The notes: generated from the sequence alone by a model not told the origin. Positions 31,149-40,862 are shown, counted from the stretch's first letter. The stretch is 64,000 nt of DNA from an uncultured Alistipes sp. (GCA_900768045.1 CAAGBL010000062.1:15865-79864), one strand, 5' to 3'. Made by a program: numbers and translations.

Positions 31149-32918
31149 ATGAAGATTCTTCAAAAATTAGCCTCGTTGATTACCCTCGCAGCAGCCACTG
31201 TGTCGTGTCACCATGAGGTAGAATCTATTGTTCATACACCATCAGATATGTGTCAAGAGGTTAGCTTTGCTCTGCCTCTCGATGCTACACGTACAGCTAT
31301 TGACTCAGAAGATGGACGTACCACACGTTGGCGTGAAAACGACAATATCGCAGTATGGGCTAAGAGCGAGAGTGGCGACTTTGTGCTTTCGAGCGAGAAC
31401 TTCATGCTCCGTTTCTTCGCTACAGAGTGGAACAAGGCCTACTTTGTGGGAAACATCGCCCCTATGCCCGAGGGCGAGTATACCTACTACATCAGCTATC
31501 CTAAGCCAACCTCTGTTGATGGAACTATGGCTACATATAGCGTTTTGTCGGAGCAGTCGGGCGAGTACGATGGTAAGTACGACATTATGGTTGCAGAGCC
31601 TACGGTAAATGGCTCGCTTAGCGTGGGTAAGCGTGTGGAGCTTGAGACTATCATGCGCCACCAGATGCATGCTATAAAGATTACCGTTCCCGAGGGACGC
31701 AACCTTTATGGCTCGAAGTTTGATTATCTCGAGATTATCTTTCCGCAAGATGTTGTGGGTAATATTAAGCTCGATGTAACTAACCCTAATGCGAAGCCTA
31801 CATATACCAACACCACGAACGCAGTCAAGGTCTCTAATGCTAAGGGCTTCGATGCGGGTGACGACATCTGGGTTTTTGTGCTTCCAGGTACTGTTAGTGG
31901 CGATGTTAGCTATCAGGTGCAAGGTGGTCGTCGTCCTTCGGAGGTGGCTACATACCCCATTAACCGTGCTATGCAGGCGGGACATGTGACACCTATTCGC
32001 ATGATGATTCCCGTTATCGATCCACACTATACAGCTATACACTTCCGCATCGACGAGAATAACCTTGGCGAGGAGTTTAACTTCTTCGATGTCTATGACG
32101 GAGGTGGTAACCACATGGGACACTTCGAGCGCAATGCCTCGAATCTCTATACTATCGACTACTTGGGCGAGTTTAATGCCGATGTCTATGACAACACAAG
32201 TTGGCGCATCGTCTTCGACTCGGATCACGCTATTGTTCAGACCGAGATTAACCTCGGAGATATGACCTCGTACACCGAGCATTCATGTTGGCTTGATGTG
32301 CCATACCTCTTCTCTGAGAACTTCTCGTCAATTACCACATACGAGCGTGACTCACAGACGGGTGCTCAGGGTACAGCCGTTACTGGTTACGACCTCTCAG
32401 GAGCAACCTACGGACTACGTTCGGGTTGGACAGGAGCACGTACGGGTGGTAGCGCTGGGCAGTCAATACGTGTAGGTTCACGTGTCGACCGTGTTTGGGG
32501 ATATACCCACACCTTTGGACGTCTCGACTCACCAACGATAAGCACCATTAAGCCAGGTACTGCGGTAAAGGTTAACGTGTCGTTCAACTATAGCGGTGGT
32601 AGAGATGGCGATAGCGGCTACTCACCACGTGCCGTAGTGGGTTATACTACAACATCAGGACCTATAAATGGTACCACAGGCTCGTTTACCGAGGATTCGG
32701 ATAACTGGAACAATATCGACGGGCCAACGCTTATACCTTCGATATCTACCTCTGGTTCATTTAGCTCGGTAGGACAGAGCATGAGCTACACAATTGCCTC
32801 ATGCACATCGTCACACCGCCTATCATGGCAGATACGTGGTGCAGGCGAGGGTGGTTTTGTATCGAATGGTAACCAGTGGTTATACGTTGACAACATCAAG
32901 GTTCAGATTGCGGAATAA
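31149..32918 (+). CDS. Fimbrillin-like (Mfa-type) lipoprotein with C-terminal jelly-roll-like domain
   Basis: 589 residues, lipobox ending at Cys20. The N-terminal half has the fimbrillin-like family pattern (DATRTAIDSEDGRTTRW, then W-x-x-x-D-x-I-x-V, a GEYTYYISYPKP strand and a trailing VLPG). The C-terminal part (about 385-589) is a beta-sandwich-like domain ending WLYVDNIKV, reminiscent of the ends of the PCMD proteins in this operon. First gene of a seven-gene unit with gaps of 36, 13, 29, 54, 12 and 5 bases. Whether it polymerises like FimA/Mfa1 cannot be told from the sequence. Confidence 0.75.
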   Translation: MKILQKLASLITLAAATVSCHHEVESIVHTPSDMCQEVSFALPLDATRTAIDSEDGRTTRWRENDNIAVWAKSESGDFVLSSENFMLRFFATEWNKAYFVGNIAPMPEGEYTYYISYPKPTSVDGTMATYSVLSEQSGEYDGKYDIMVAEPTVNGSLSVGKRVELETIMRHQMHAIKITVPEGRNLYGSKFDYLEIIFPQDVVGNIKLDVTNPNAKPTYTNTTNAVKVSNAKGFDAGDDIWVFVLPGTVSGDVSYQVQGGRRPSEVATYPINRAMQAGHVTPIRMMIPVIDPHYTAIHFRIDENNLGEEFNFFDVYDGGGNHMGHFERNASNLYTIDYLGEFNADVYDNTSWRIVFDSDHAIVQTEINLGDMTSYTEHSCWLDVPYLFSENFSSITTYERDSQTGAQGTAVTGYDLSGATYGLRSGWTGARTGGSAGQSIRVGSRVDRVWGYTHTFGRLDSPTISTIKPGTAVKVNVSFNYSGGRDGDSGYSPRAVVGYTTTSGPINGTTGSFTEDSDNWNNIDGPTLIPSISTSGSFSSVGQSMSYTIASCTSSHRLSWQIRGAGEGGFVSNGNQWLYVDNIKVQIAE

Positions 32919-32954
32919 AAATCAACAAAATTATATAATCAAAATCAAACAATT

Positions 32955-33728
32955 ATGAGAAAACTTATCGCTTTAGCATCGTTTGTTGCGCTTGTGATGG
33001 CCTCATGTACAAATGAGACTCCTGCTGGCGATGCAAATGCAAAGGGTAGTGTAGTTTTCGACCTTGCGATTCAGACCGAGGTTGATGATACACGTTCCAA
33101 TATCAACTGTACAACCCCAGCAGTTGAGGCATTCAAACTCACAATCGAGGGCGTGAACCACACCTACAAGAAGGAGTATGCGACAATCGCCCAGTTTAAT
33201 GAGAACGATAACTACCTTCACATTGGCACATACCGAGCTACGGTAACTGCTGGTGATATCACTAAGGAGGGTTACGACGTGCCAACATTTATTGGCAGCG
33301 CTGAGTTCTCTGTTTCGGCTCGTGAGAACACCGAGGTAGAGATTACCGCAACCATTGCTAATACTTTGGTAAAGGTTGTGACTACTGATGCTTTCAACAA
33401 CTATTTTGTTGGTGGCGCTAAGTTCGAGCTTACTACAAATGGTGGCAATAAGTTTGATGTAACAGCGAAGACTGAGCCATTGTTCATCGCTCCAGAAGAG
33501 TTTGTGGTTAACGGTACTGCTACAAAGCAGCCTAACCAGTCGGGTGCAGCGGGCGTAGAGGTTACGCTCCCTGAGTACAAGATGGAGACTCCTGCGGCTA
33601 AGACCTTCTACACCATCAAGTTTGATGTGACAAACGCTGGTGGTACATCACTCGAGATTACCCTCAACGACACTCTCGCAGATTCTATTGCACTTGAGGA
33701 TGTTGAGCTTAACGATAACGCAAAATAA
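32955..33728 (+). CDS. DUF4493-like lipoprotein
   Basis: 257 residues, lipobox ending at Cys18 (VMASC). The pattern VDDTRS...VEAFKLTIEG, then a Y/F-x-x-IAQF stretch, YLHIGTYRATVTAGD and FSVSARENTEVEITATIANTLVKV, matches the DUF4493 family, often found as a set of short surface lipoproteins with PCMD proteins. Second gene of the operon. Confidence 0.75.
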   Translation: MRKLIALASFVALVMASCTNETPAGDANAKGSVVFDLAIQTEVDDTRSNINCTTPAVEAFKLTIEGVNHTYKKEYATIAQFNENDNYLHIGTYRATVTAGDITKEGYDVPTFIGSAEFSVSARENTEVEITATIANTLVKVVTTDAFNNYFVGGAKFELTTNGGNKFDVTAKTEPLFIAPEEFVVNGTATKQPNQSGAAGVEVTLPEYKMETPAAKTFYTIKFDVTNAGGTSLEITLNDTLADSIALEDVELNDNAK

Positions 33729-33741
33729 TTAGACTTTAGAT

Positions 33742-35394
33742 ATGAAATCAGTTGTTAAATTTATGAGCCTTGTGATGGTCGTAGCTCTCGGCCTCAGCTC
33801 ATGTAATAAGGACAAGGTTGACTACGTTAATGGCTCAGAAAATGAATTAGAGAACGTCGGTTATCTCGCTCTTGGTGGCATGCAGGCATCAATCTTGGAG
33901 GATACCGAGAATATCGAATCGAGCTCATCAACACGTGTTGGTAATGTCGATATCGACACATTTGATGTTGTAATCACTGATAAAGATGGTCAGGCGGTTG
34001 CATCGTATAAGTATGGCGAGCTTCCTGAGGAGCCTATCTCACTTGAGGCAGGTATATACACAGTTACCATGATGTCGGAGACTATGAGTGGTGCCGAGTG
34101 GGAGAAGCCTGTTTATGGCGCTGTGCTCGATGTTACCATCACACGCAAGCAGACTACTACTATTGACAACATCGTATGTAAGCTTCGTAACATCAAGGTT
34201 ACTGTTGACTATGCTGCCGACCTTAAGTCGCAGCTCGATTCAACATTTACGTCGATGACCGTAGCTCTTGATAAGAGCGAGTTGACTTACGGCTTCGACG
34301 AGGCTCGTGGCGGTTATTTTGCACCTATCGCTGCTGAGAATACCCTTGTGCTTACCTTCAAGTGCCGTTATACTGGTACAACAAAGGATATTGTGATGAC
34401 TAACGAGATTACTGGCGTTAGAGCTGCACAGTGGCGTAAGATTAATGTTGTTGTTCAGCATGCTGCTGATGGTACTGCAACAATCGGTATTAAGTGCGAT
34501 ACTTGGACATACGACGAGGAGGTTGTTTTTGATACTTCTGTATCACTTTTTGAGGAGGTGTTGGTTGACGATAGCGACCTTCCAGAGATTAACTTCGAGG
34601 GCCACGACCTTGCAGTACCTTTTGAGCTTACTGATGCTATGTTCGATGCCGATGGTAAGTTCACATCAAACATCAACCTTGACATTACAGCTAAGTCGCC
34701 TATTCATTCGATTGTTGTTAAGGCCTCATCTGATAACCCAGCATTTGTAGCTGCATATAGCGAGCTTATGCCTTTGGAGTCAGACATCTGCGACGGCACA
34801 GTTGGTAATGCGTTGCTCAAGCTTATGGGTTATCCTACCGATGCTAAGGGCGCTACATCTACACGCATTAAGTTTGGCGCACAGGCCGACATGCTTCGTT
34901 CGTACGAGGGTACTCACTCATTTGAGATTACCGTAACCGATGTTAATGGTGGCAAGACAACTAAGACACTCGCTATTAAGTATGGTCAGATGGTAATCGT
35001 TCCTCCATCAATCGTTTGGGACGGCTACGACATCTCACAGCGTCATACTTACGCTCCTGGCATGACATGTAATTTGCTCATCACAGCTGAGGGTGGTATT
35101 GCTGATTTCGTTGTTGAGATTATCTCTAACGACCTTACAGATTCAGAGCTTCAGGGTGTAGGCTTGGCTGCTAAATTTAGTCTTGTTAATGATAGTGAGT
35201 TCTTCGACTCGCTTGCTGGTTTGGGATTCCCTACAGGTGATGCTGTCAAGGATGCTAAGGAGCTTAACCTCTCAATCACATCATTCTTGTCTATTCTATC
35301 AATGTCATTCCCTGGCGACCACGACTTTAAGATGTCGGTTACTGATGTTGCTGATCAGACAGCAGAGGAGACTATTATGTTGCACTTTAACTAA
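33742..35394 (+). CDS. DUF4493-like lipoprotein, long form
   Basis: 550 residues, lipobox ending at Cys21 (LGLSSC). The N-terminal 230 residues repeat the DUF4493 pattern (STRVGNVDIDTFDVVITDKDG, LEAGIYTVTMMSE, ITRKQTTTIDNIVCKLRNIKV). The C-terminal 300 residues add two related beta-sandwich segments (IKFGAQADMLRSYEGTHSFEIT and LSILSMSFPGDHDFKMSVTDVAD) that read like repeats. Third gene of the operon; only 13 bases separate it from the gene before. Confidence 0.75.
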   Translation: MKSVVKFMSLVMVVALGLSSCNKDKVDYVNGSENELENVGYLALGGMQASILEDTENIESSSSTRVGNVDIDTFDVVITDKDGQAVASYKYGELPEEPISLEAGIYTVTMMSETMSGAEWEKPVYGAVLDVTITRKQTTTIDNIVCKLRNIKVTVDYAADLKSQLDSTFTSMTVALDKSELTYGFDEARGGYFAPIAAENTLVLTFKCRYTGTTKDIVMTNEITGVRAAQWRKINVVVQHAADGTATIGIKCDTWTYDEEVVFDTSVSLFEEVLVDDSDLPEINFEGHDLAVPFELTDAMFDADGKFTSNINLDITAKSPIHSIVVKASSDNPAFVAAYSELMPLESDICDGTVGNALLKLMGYPTDAKGATSTRIKFGAQADMLRSYEGTHSFEITVTDVNGGKTTKTLAIKYGQMVIVPPSIVWDGYDISQRHTYAPGMTCNLLITAEGGIADFVVEIISNDLTDSELQGVGLAAKFSLVNDSEFFDSLAGLGFPTGDAVKDAKELNLSITSFLSILSMSFPGDHDFKMSVTDVADQTAEETIMLHFN

Positions 35395-35423
35395 TGCTTA
35401 AACCCTCAAAACACACGAATATT

Positions 35424-37418
35424 ATGAAAAAGATATTTGCAATATTGAGCGTGGCTTTTGCATTGGTGTCATGTTCAACAGAGATAGAGTCAGCAGTGGA
35501 ACTCGCTACAAACGAGGGTGCTATGCGCCTTGGTGTTGCTCTTCAGCAGCCGATTTCTGCCGAGGAGGACGTTGTAATCAAAATCTATAAGGTTGAGGGC
35601 GAGGAGCAGAACCTTGTTCGTCGCTATACATCTCTTAACGATGTTCCTGAGCACCTTGCACTTCTTGCAGGTGACTATGTGGCAATGGCACAGGTGGGCG
35701 AGAAGCACATCGTGTCGTTCGACAAAAAGTACTATGTGGGCGAGTCATCGTTTACAATTGAGGCAGGTAGAGTTGCTAACGTAACCGTTGATTGTAAGAT
35801 TCAGTCAACTATCGTACGTGTAGAGTACGACTCTACAGTAGTAGAGAAGCTCGAGGCTGGCTACTTTACAAACGTGTCAGTGGCTGAGAGCTACGATGCT
35901 GATGCTATTGCAACTGGCGATATTCACTCACTCCGCTACGAGGAGAGTGCAGAGGGTTACTATGTGCTTCCTGCTGAGCAGACTACTCTCTTCTGGCACT
36001 TCGAGGGCAATCACTCGGTTGAGGGCCCTATTGTAAAGGAGGGTAAGATTGAGAATGTTAAGCCATCTGTAAAGTATACTTTGGCGTTGAAGTACTCTAA
36101 AGATGCTCCTGGTGGTCTTGTTATCGAGGCGACTGTTGATGAGTCTTTAGAAGAGCATGACGACACTCTTATCTTCAGCCCAGATCCAACAGTTATAGGT
36201 GATGGCTTCAATGAGAAGGAGCAGCAGCTCTCAATTAATACTCTTACATATAACATCGCCTCATTGGCTAATATCCGCAAGCTCAGCATCACAGCAGACG
36301 GAGTCGAGTACAACCTTCTTAGCCAGACTCATGGTGGCGTTACAGCTACCAAGATTGATGACTCAAACTATAAGGTAGTTGTTGCTCCAGAGTTCTTTAC
36401 ACGTGTTGCTGGTGGCGAAAATGTGATTACCTTCAACGTGGAGGATATTGACGGTGGTAAGCTCAAGAAGGATATTAGCTACAATGTTCAGGGTATTTTG
36501 CCTTTGACAAATGGCGACTACAACCTTTGGTTTGGAAACGTAACATTTAAGGCTAATGTTATTGACTCGGCAGCTACATCTGTTAAGGTTGCTTATAGCA
36601 CTGATGGTGCTACATGGACTGAGGTTAACGCTACAGCGACAGCAGGTGGCTACTATACTGCTGTGGGTGCTGACTTCTCGGCTGAGAAGAACTACTCATA
36701 CAAGCTTATCGTAAATAGCGCAGATTCAGGAAAGACACTTTCGTGCGTTACGGCAGCTGGTGCTCAGCTTCCAAACTCTGATTTCGAGGAGTGGAGTGGC
36801 GACTATACCCCAGGAGGCCTTTGGAGTTCTGGTAACAACAGCTATACTAAGGATCTTCTCAGCAAGGATTCTAATGGTCGCACAGGTAGCTGTGCTAAGG
36901 CTCAGTCTAAGGCGGCCGTGGGTAAGTTTGCTGCGGGTAACCTATTTACTGGCGAGTTCCTCGGTATCGATATTGCGTCAATGAGTGGTAAGGTTAAGTT
37001 TGGTAAGAACTTTACCTTCACAGCACGCCCAAAGAGTTTCTCATTCTACATGCGAAACAACGAGGGCTCGATTACACATGGCTCAGGTAGCCCAATCTCA
37101 GGTACTGACGTATATAGTGCCATTGTGCTTATTACCGATGGTAACACCTATACTGTAGATACTACCGATAAGAACTCATTCCTAACATTCGACAACCTTA
37201 AGAACCTTAATGGTGTTATTGCCTACGGCTACATCTCTGGTCAGGACTCTAATAGCGATTGGACACTTAAGACCATTGAGCTAACATACGTTGACAACTG
37301 GGCAAACATGACACCTAAGGTGGTATCTGTATCGTTCTCGCCATCGGGCTATGGTGACTACTTCTGTGGCTCAATAAACTCATGGATGTGTATCGACGAC
37401 GTACGTTTCAACTACTAA
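35424..37418 (+). CDS. DUF4493 plus PCMD-domain lipoprotein
   Basis: 664 residues from the ATG at 35424, which places the signal peptide (MKKIFAILSV, lipobox ALVSC) at the N-terminus; an ATG at 35394 would add ten polar residues and overlap the previous stop. The N-terminal part is DUF4493-like; two Ig/FN3-like segments follow (about 250-455). The C-terminal 210 residues are a PCMD-type domain: LPNSDFEEWSGDYTPGGLW, KAAVGKFAAGNLFTGEF, VKFGKNFTFTARPKSFSFYMR and a final CIDDVRFNY strand. PCMD is a proposed carbohydrate-related surface domain. A strong terminator hairpin follows within the operon. Confidence 0.8.
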   Translation: MKKIFAILSVAFALVSCSTEIESAVELATNEGAMRLGVALQQPISAEEDVVIKIYKVEGEEQNLVRRYTSLNDVPEHLALLAGDYVAMAQVGEKHIVSFDKKYYVGESSFTIEAGRVANVTVDCKIQSTIVRVEYDSTVVEKLEAGYFTNVSVAESYDADAIATGDIHSLRYEESAEGYYVLPAEQTTLFWHFEGNHSVEGPIVKEGKIENVKPSVKYTLALKYSKDAPGGLVIEATVDESLEEHDDTLIFSPDPTVIGDGFNEKEQQLSINTLTYNIASLANIRKLSITADGVEYNLLSQTHGGVTATKIDDSNYKVVVAPEFFTRVAGGENVITFNVEDIDGGKLKKDISYNVQGILPLTNGDYNLWFGNVTFKANVIDSAATSVKVAYSTDGATWTEVNATATAGGYYTAVGADFSAEKNYSYKLIVNSADSGKTLSCVTAAGAQLPNSDFEEWSGDYTPGGLWSSGNNSYTKDLLSKDSNGRTGSCAKAQSKAAVGKFAAGNLFTGEFLGIDIASMSGKVKFGKNFTFTARPKSFSFYMRNNEGSITHGSGSPISGTDVYSAIVLITDGNTYTVDTTDKNSFLTFDNLKNLNGVIAYGYISGQDSNSDWTLKTIELTYVDNWANMTPKVVSVSFSPSGYGDYFCGSINSWMCIDDVRFNY

Positions 37419-37428
37419 AATAATTTAA

Positions 37429-37460
37429 TGAGGTAGTGGCGATGGGTTGCCACTACCTCA
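37429..37460 (+). terminator. Internal terminator in the surface-protein operon
   Basis: Perfect 12-bp stem TGAGGTAGTGGC / GCCACTACCTCA with an 8-base loop, followed by ATACCTTTTTTG. It lies between genes four and five. No promoter is seen after it, so it probably lowers rather than abolishes downstream expression. Confidence 0.8.
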
Positions 37461-37472
37461 ATACCTTTTTTG

Positions 37473-38237
37473 ATGAAGAGATTTTACTTTATAGTTCTGC
37501 TGCTTGCATCAGCCCTGTCGTCTGTGGCGCAAGAGCCGCTCTCGGCAGACGAGGCACGCCAGCAGCGTGGCTTTGTCTCCGACGAGTGCTTTGTGCCTAA
37601 GGGGCAGTGGATATTTGGTGGCACAGCCTCATACTCTGCACATCGCAACGTAGACTACACCTTTACGCTTATCAACGACATCGACTCGTATGGCTACACG
37701 GTAAATGTGAGCCCTATGATTGCCTATGCCCCATGGCGTAATATGGCTGTAGGTGTGCGTTTCTCGTACGGACGCTCGTTATTCCGTCTCGACAACGCCT
37801 CATTGTCGGTATCAGATGTCGACATCAATGTCGATATGTTTCATCAGCTGAAGCATAGCTACACTGGCACGCTCTTTTGGCGTCCATATATTCCTCTTGG
37901 CACAACCAACCGTTTTGCCCTCTTTGCCGAGGTGCAGCTAAACCTATCGGGTAGCCAGGGAAAGAATGTGGCTGCAACAGGAGAGGTTGGAGGCTTGCAG
38001 GATTATCGTGGCACCTACTCTACAACGTTTGGTGCGTCGCTTGGTCTTCAGCCAGGTATCGTGGCATTTATCACAAACAACGCCGCAGTTGAGTTGTCGA
38101 TAGGTGTGCTTGGCATCGGCTTCGATCGCACGCTCCAGACAAAGAATCAGGTTGATACCGCAGAGATTAACTCTCTCGATACTAAGTTTAAGCTAAATCT
38201 ACTATCTGTAGGTTTTGGTATGTCGTTCTATCTATAA
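37473..38237 (+). CDS. Outer-membrane beta-barrel protein
   Basis: 254 residues from the ATG at 37473. Cleavable signal peptide (LLLASALSSVAQ) and no lipobox. Beyond residue 50 it alternates amphipathic strands and ends in the aromatic VGFGMSFYL typical of outer-membrane barrels. It is similar in length and layout to the next gene, so the two look like a tandem duplication. Fifth gene of the operon. A barrel pair beside lipid-anchored DUF4493/PCMD proteins suggests a surface assembly or anchoring role (inference). Confidence 0.75.
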   Translation: MKRFYFIVLLLASALSSVAQEPLSADEARQQRGFVSDECFVPKGQWIFGGTASYSAHRNVDYTFTLINDIDSYGYTVNVSPMIAYAPWRNMAVGVRFSYGRSLFRLDNASLSVSDVDINVDMFHQLKHSYTGTLFWRPYIPLGTTNRFALFAEVQLNLSGSQGKNVAATGEVGGLQDYRGTYSTTFGASLGLQPGIVAFITNNAAVELSIGVLGIGFDRTLQTKNQVDTAEINSLDTKFKLNLLSVGFGMSFYL

Positions 38238-38249
38238 TTACGCAGTGCT

Positions 38250-39074
38250 ATGAAGAGATATATAATACTATTTATCGTCGCTGCGTTTAGCATCGCCACT
38301 ACATCGGCTGTAGAGTTCGATGCAATGAAGGTAGACAGCCTATCGCAGAAGAGTAAATTTTTGCCTACACGTGGACGTATCGACAGAAAGATTGGTCAGC
38401 ATAACTTTGTCTATAAGGGCGAGGTGATGCTCGGTCTTACGGGCTCTTATGGCAACATAAAGTCGTCAGACTCGGACATTATGCTCCTTGTGGATAATAT
38501 CAATCTCGGACTAAAGAGCGCCACCATTAAGCCATTCTTCGCCTATGCCTATCGTGATAATTTGGCTGTAGGTATGCGCTTTGGCTACGACCTTATCTCG
38601 GGTGAGGTGGGCTCCCTTGATCTCAATATTGGCCTTTTGGCCGATATGGAGAATATGGGCATCTCGAATATAGGTCTTCGCAACGAGAGCTACTCATGGT
38701 CGTTGTTTCATCGCAACTACCTCGGCCTTGACCGTCGTGGCATTGTGGGTGTTATCATGGAGGCGGAGCTTCAGTGCAAGACTGGTACTACCACACTATG
38801 GAACGGTGTCGACGAAAACCGCACAAAGTCCGATACACGCAACTTCTCGGCACGTCTAAACTTCAACCCCGGCTTGGCAATATATGTCATGCCGCAGGTG
38901 TGTGTGACCGTAACCGTGGGCGTGGGTGGTCTATACTACAATAGCATAAAGCAGTATGATATGTCGGGTGTTCAGACAGGTCTTCGCAACCGCTCGGGCC
39001 TCAACCTTAAGCTCAACCTCGCCGATATTCAGGTGGGTATTGTTGCGCATTTGTGGAAATCAAAAAATAAGTAG
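38250..39074 (+). CDS. Outer-membrane beta-barrel protein, paralogue of the preceding gene
   Basis: 274 residues with a signal peptide (IVAAFSIATTSA). It shares with the preceding protein the landmarks of an early glycine-rich strand (GLTGSYGNI; the preceding protein has FGGTASYS), then FFAYAYRDNLAVGMRFGYD, aligning with MIAYAPWRNMAVGVRFSYG, then FHRNYLGL and a late FNPGLAIYVMPQVCVTVTVGVGGL. Sixth gene of the operon, 5 bases before the PCMD gene. Confidence 0.75.
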   Translation: MKRYIILFIVAAFSIATTSAVEFDAMKVDSLSQKSKFLPTRGRIDRKIGQHNFVYKGEVMLGLTGSYGNIKSSDSDIMLLVDNINLGLKSATIKPFFAYAYRDNLAVGMRFGYDLISGEVGSLDLNIGLLADMENMGISNIGLRNESYSWSLFHRNYLGLDRRGIVGVIMEAELQCKTGTTTLWNGVDENRTKSDTRNFSARLNFNPGLAIYVMPQVCVTVTVGVGGLYYNSIKQYDMSGVQTGLRNRSGLNLKLNLADIQVGIVAHLWKSKNK

Positions 39075-39079
39075 GGGCT

Positions 39080-40681
39080 ATGATGAGATATATCAAATAT
39101 TTGACACTGGCTCTCCTTGCCGTTGTTGGTGTTAGTTGCATCGAGAACGATATTCCATACCCTGTTGTTAAGCTCGACGTGCTTAGTTTGGAGGCCGAGG
39201 GCCTTAAGTCATCAGCAAAGATTGATGCTGCATCACGCAGCGTGCAGCTTGAGCTCGAGGAGACTACCGATATTCGCAACGTGAATATCACTAATATCGA
39301 GGTTTCAGAGGGCGCTACATGCTCTGTTGATTTCCCTGGACGTTTCGATATGCGTATTCCGTTGTATATCGAGCTTTCGAAGTATCAGTCGTGGGAGTGG
39401 ACCATTACTGCTGAGCAGACCATAGAGCGCTATTTTAGGGTTGAAGGACAGATTGGTGAGTCGACAATAGATGCCGAGCACCATATTGCCACCGCCTTGG
39501 TGCCTATGGACTTTGACCTTACGGCAGTAAATATCACGGAGCTAAAGTTGGGCCCTAAGGATATTACTACATACTCAACAGATCCAAGCAAGCTCACAAA
39601 CTTCGAGAATACAGCACGTTATGTTACGGTAACATACCACGACACTATCTCCGAGGATTGGACACTCCGCATAATCCCTACCGACATCGAGGTAGAGTTC
39701 AAGAGCGTTGATGCATGGGCAAGGCGTATCTGGATGTATGCCGAGGGCCGTAGCGGCGCCGAGCTAAGCTTCAAGTACCGCAAGGCGAGCGATGAGGAGT
39801 GGATTACGGTTGAGGATATAACAATTAGTGGCGGTAACTTCTCGGCATGTGTCGACGGCCTTGAGACGCTTACCGAGTATGAGGTTATTGCCTTCTCTAA
39901 CGACAGCTCTACGCCCGTTGTAAAGGTAACCACCGAGGACGTATGGACATTGCCAAATGGAGGCTTCGAGGAGTGGTCAACCAGCGACAAGGGCGTCATC
40001 TGCCCATATCTTCCTGGTACTGAGCCATTCTGGGGCTCAGGCAATGACGGTGCAGCTATTGCCAGCACCACGCTAACCGAAGCTACGGAGGATACTCGTC
40101 CTGGTAGTGCGGGAAGCTATGCCGCAGCGTTACAGTCGAAGAAGGCAGCAGTGATGGGCCTTGGTAAGTTTGCCGCAGGTAACATCTTCCTTGGCGAGTT
40201 CGGTGGCTTGGTCGGCATGGACGGTCTTGTAAACTTCGGTCGTCCAGCAACGGCACGCCCCGTGGCTCTTCGTGGCTGGATTAAGTACAACTGTGGTGTT
40301 ATCGACGAGTATGGCAAGACTCCTACGTCACGTCCCGACCTTAAGAAGGGCGATATGGACGAGGGCCAGATTATGGTTGCCGTGGGTCGTTGGACGGCGG
40401 CAGAGTATGGCGGTAGCGAGAGCTGCCCTGTGATGGTAAATACCAAGGACGAGAGCACATTCCTCGACCCTAAGGGTAAAGATGTTATTGGCTCGGGCGT
40501 GATGATTCTTACCGAGTCGACAGATGGCTGGGTGGAGTTTACCTTGCCACTGGAGTATGCCACAACAAGCCAGATGCCTACACACCTTATCATCGTGTGT
40601 ACGGGCTCACGCTTCGGCGACTACTTCACAGGCTCGACGCAGAGTCTGCTGCTTGTAGACGACTTCGAGTTGGTGTACTAA
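39080..40681 (+). CDS. PCMD-domain lipoprotein
   Basis: 533 residues, lipobox ending at Cys20 (VGVSC). The N-terminal part is a set of Ig-like strands (about 25-290). The C-terminal 240 residues form the PCMD domain: LPNGGFEEWS, FWGSGNDG, SYAAALQSKKA, LGKFAAGNIFLGEFGG, LVNFGRPATARPVALRGWIKYNCG and the final LLLVDDFELVY. Last gene of the operon, closed by a terminator 12 bases later. It is the second PCMD protein of the unit. Confidence 0.82.
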   Translation: MMRYIKYLTLALLAVVGVSCIENDIPYPVVKLDVLSLEAEGLKSSAKIDAASRSVQLELEETTDIRNVNITNIEVSEGATCSVDFPGRFDMRIPLYIELSKYQSWEWTITAEQTIERYFRVEGQIGESTIDAEHHIATALVPMDFDLTAVNITELKLGPKDITTYSTDPSKLTNFENTARYVTVTYHDTISEDWTLRIIPTDIEVEFKSVDAWARRIWMYAEGRSGAELSFKYRKASDEEWITVEDITISGGNFSACVDGLETLTEYEVIAFSNDSSTPVVKVTTEDVWTLPNGGFEEWSTSDKGVICPYLPGTEPFWGSGNDGAAIASTTLTEATEDTRPGSAGSYAAALQSKKAAVMGLGKFAAGNIFLGEFGGLVGMDGLVNFGRPATARPVALRGWIKYNCGVIDEYGKTPTSRPDLKKGDMDEGQIMVAVGRWTAAEYGGSESCPVMVNTKDESTFLDPKGKDVIGSGVMILTESTDGWVEFTLPLEYATTSQMPTHLIIVCTGSRFGDYFTGSTQSLLLVDDFELVY

Positions 40682-40693
40682 CATATAGAAATG

Positions 40694-40726
40694 GAGAGTG
40701 GTCAAAGTAAATCCTTGACCACTCTC
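40694..40726 (+). terminator. Terminator of the surface-protein operon
   Basis: 12-bp stem GAGAGTGGTCAA / TTGACCACTCTC followed by TTTATAAG. Confidence 0.75.
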
Positions 40727-40738
40727 TTTATAAGTTAT

Positions 40739-40859
40739 GAGGCTGAATAAAAAGTGTATTTCTGTGTTACGCTCGCCCTCAAAATCCTCATTTACATCTA
40801 AGTAAACTGCGGTTTTTCGGGCTTCGCAAGCCTAAAACTACATCTTTTTATTCAACCTC
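40739..40859. repeat. 121-bp palindromic repeat with GAGGxTGAATAAAAAG ends
   Basis: Outer inverted arms GAGGCTGAATAAAAAG-TGTA and TACATCTTTTTATTCAACCTC, an inner TTTACATCTAAGTAAA palindrome, and no coding potential. It is typical of a dispersed MITE/REP-like repeat placed next to terminators. Confidence 0.6.
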
Positions 40860-40862
40860 TCA

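Noticed and set aside
31305..32282. 325-residue open frame on the minus strand inside the fimbrillin-like gene
   Set aside because: It has no signal peptide, domain or operon context, while the plus-strand frame has a lipoprotein signal, family motifs and an operon.
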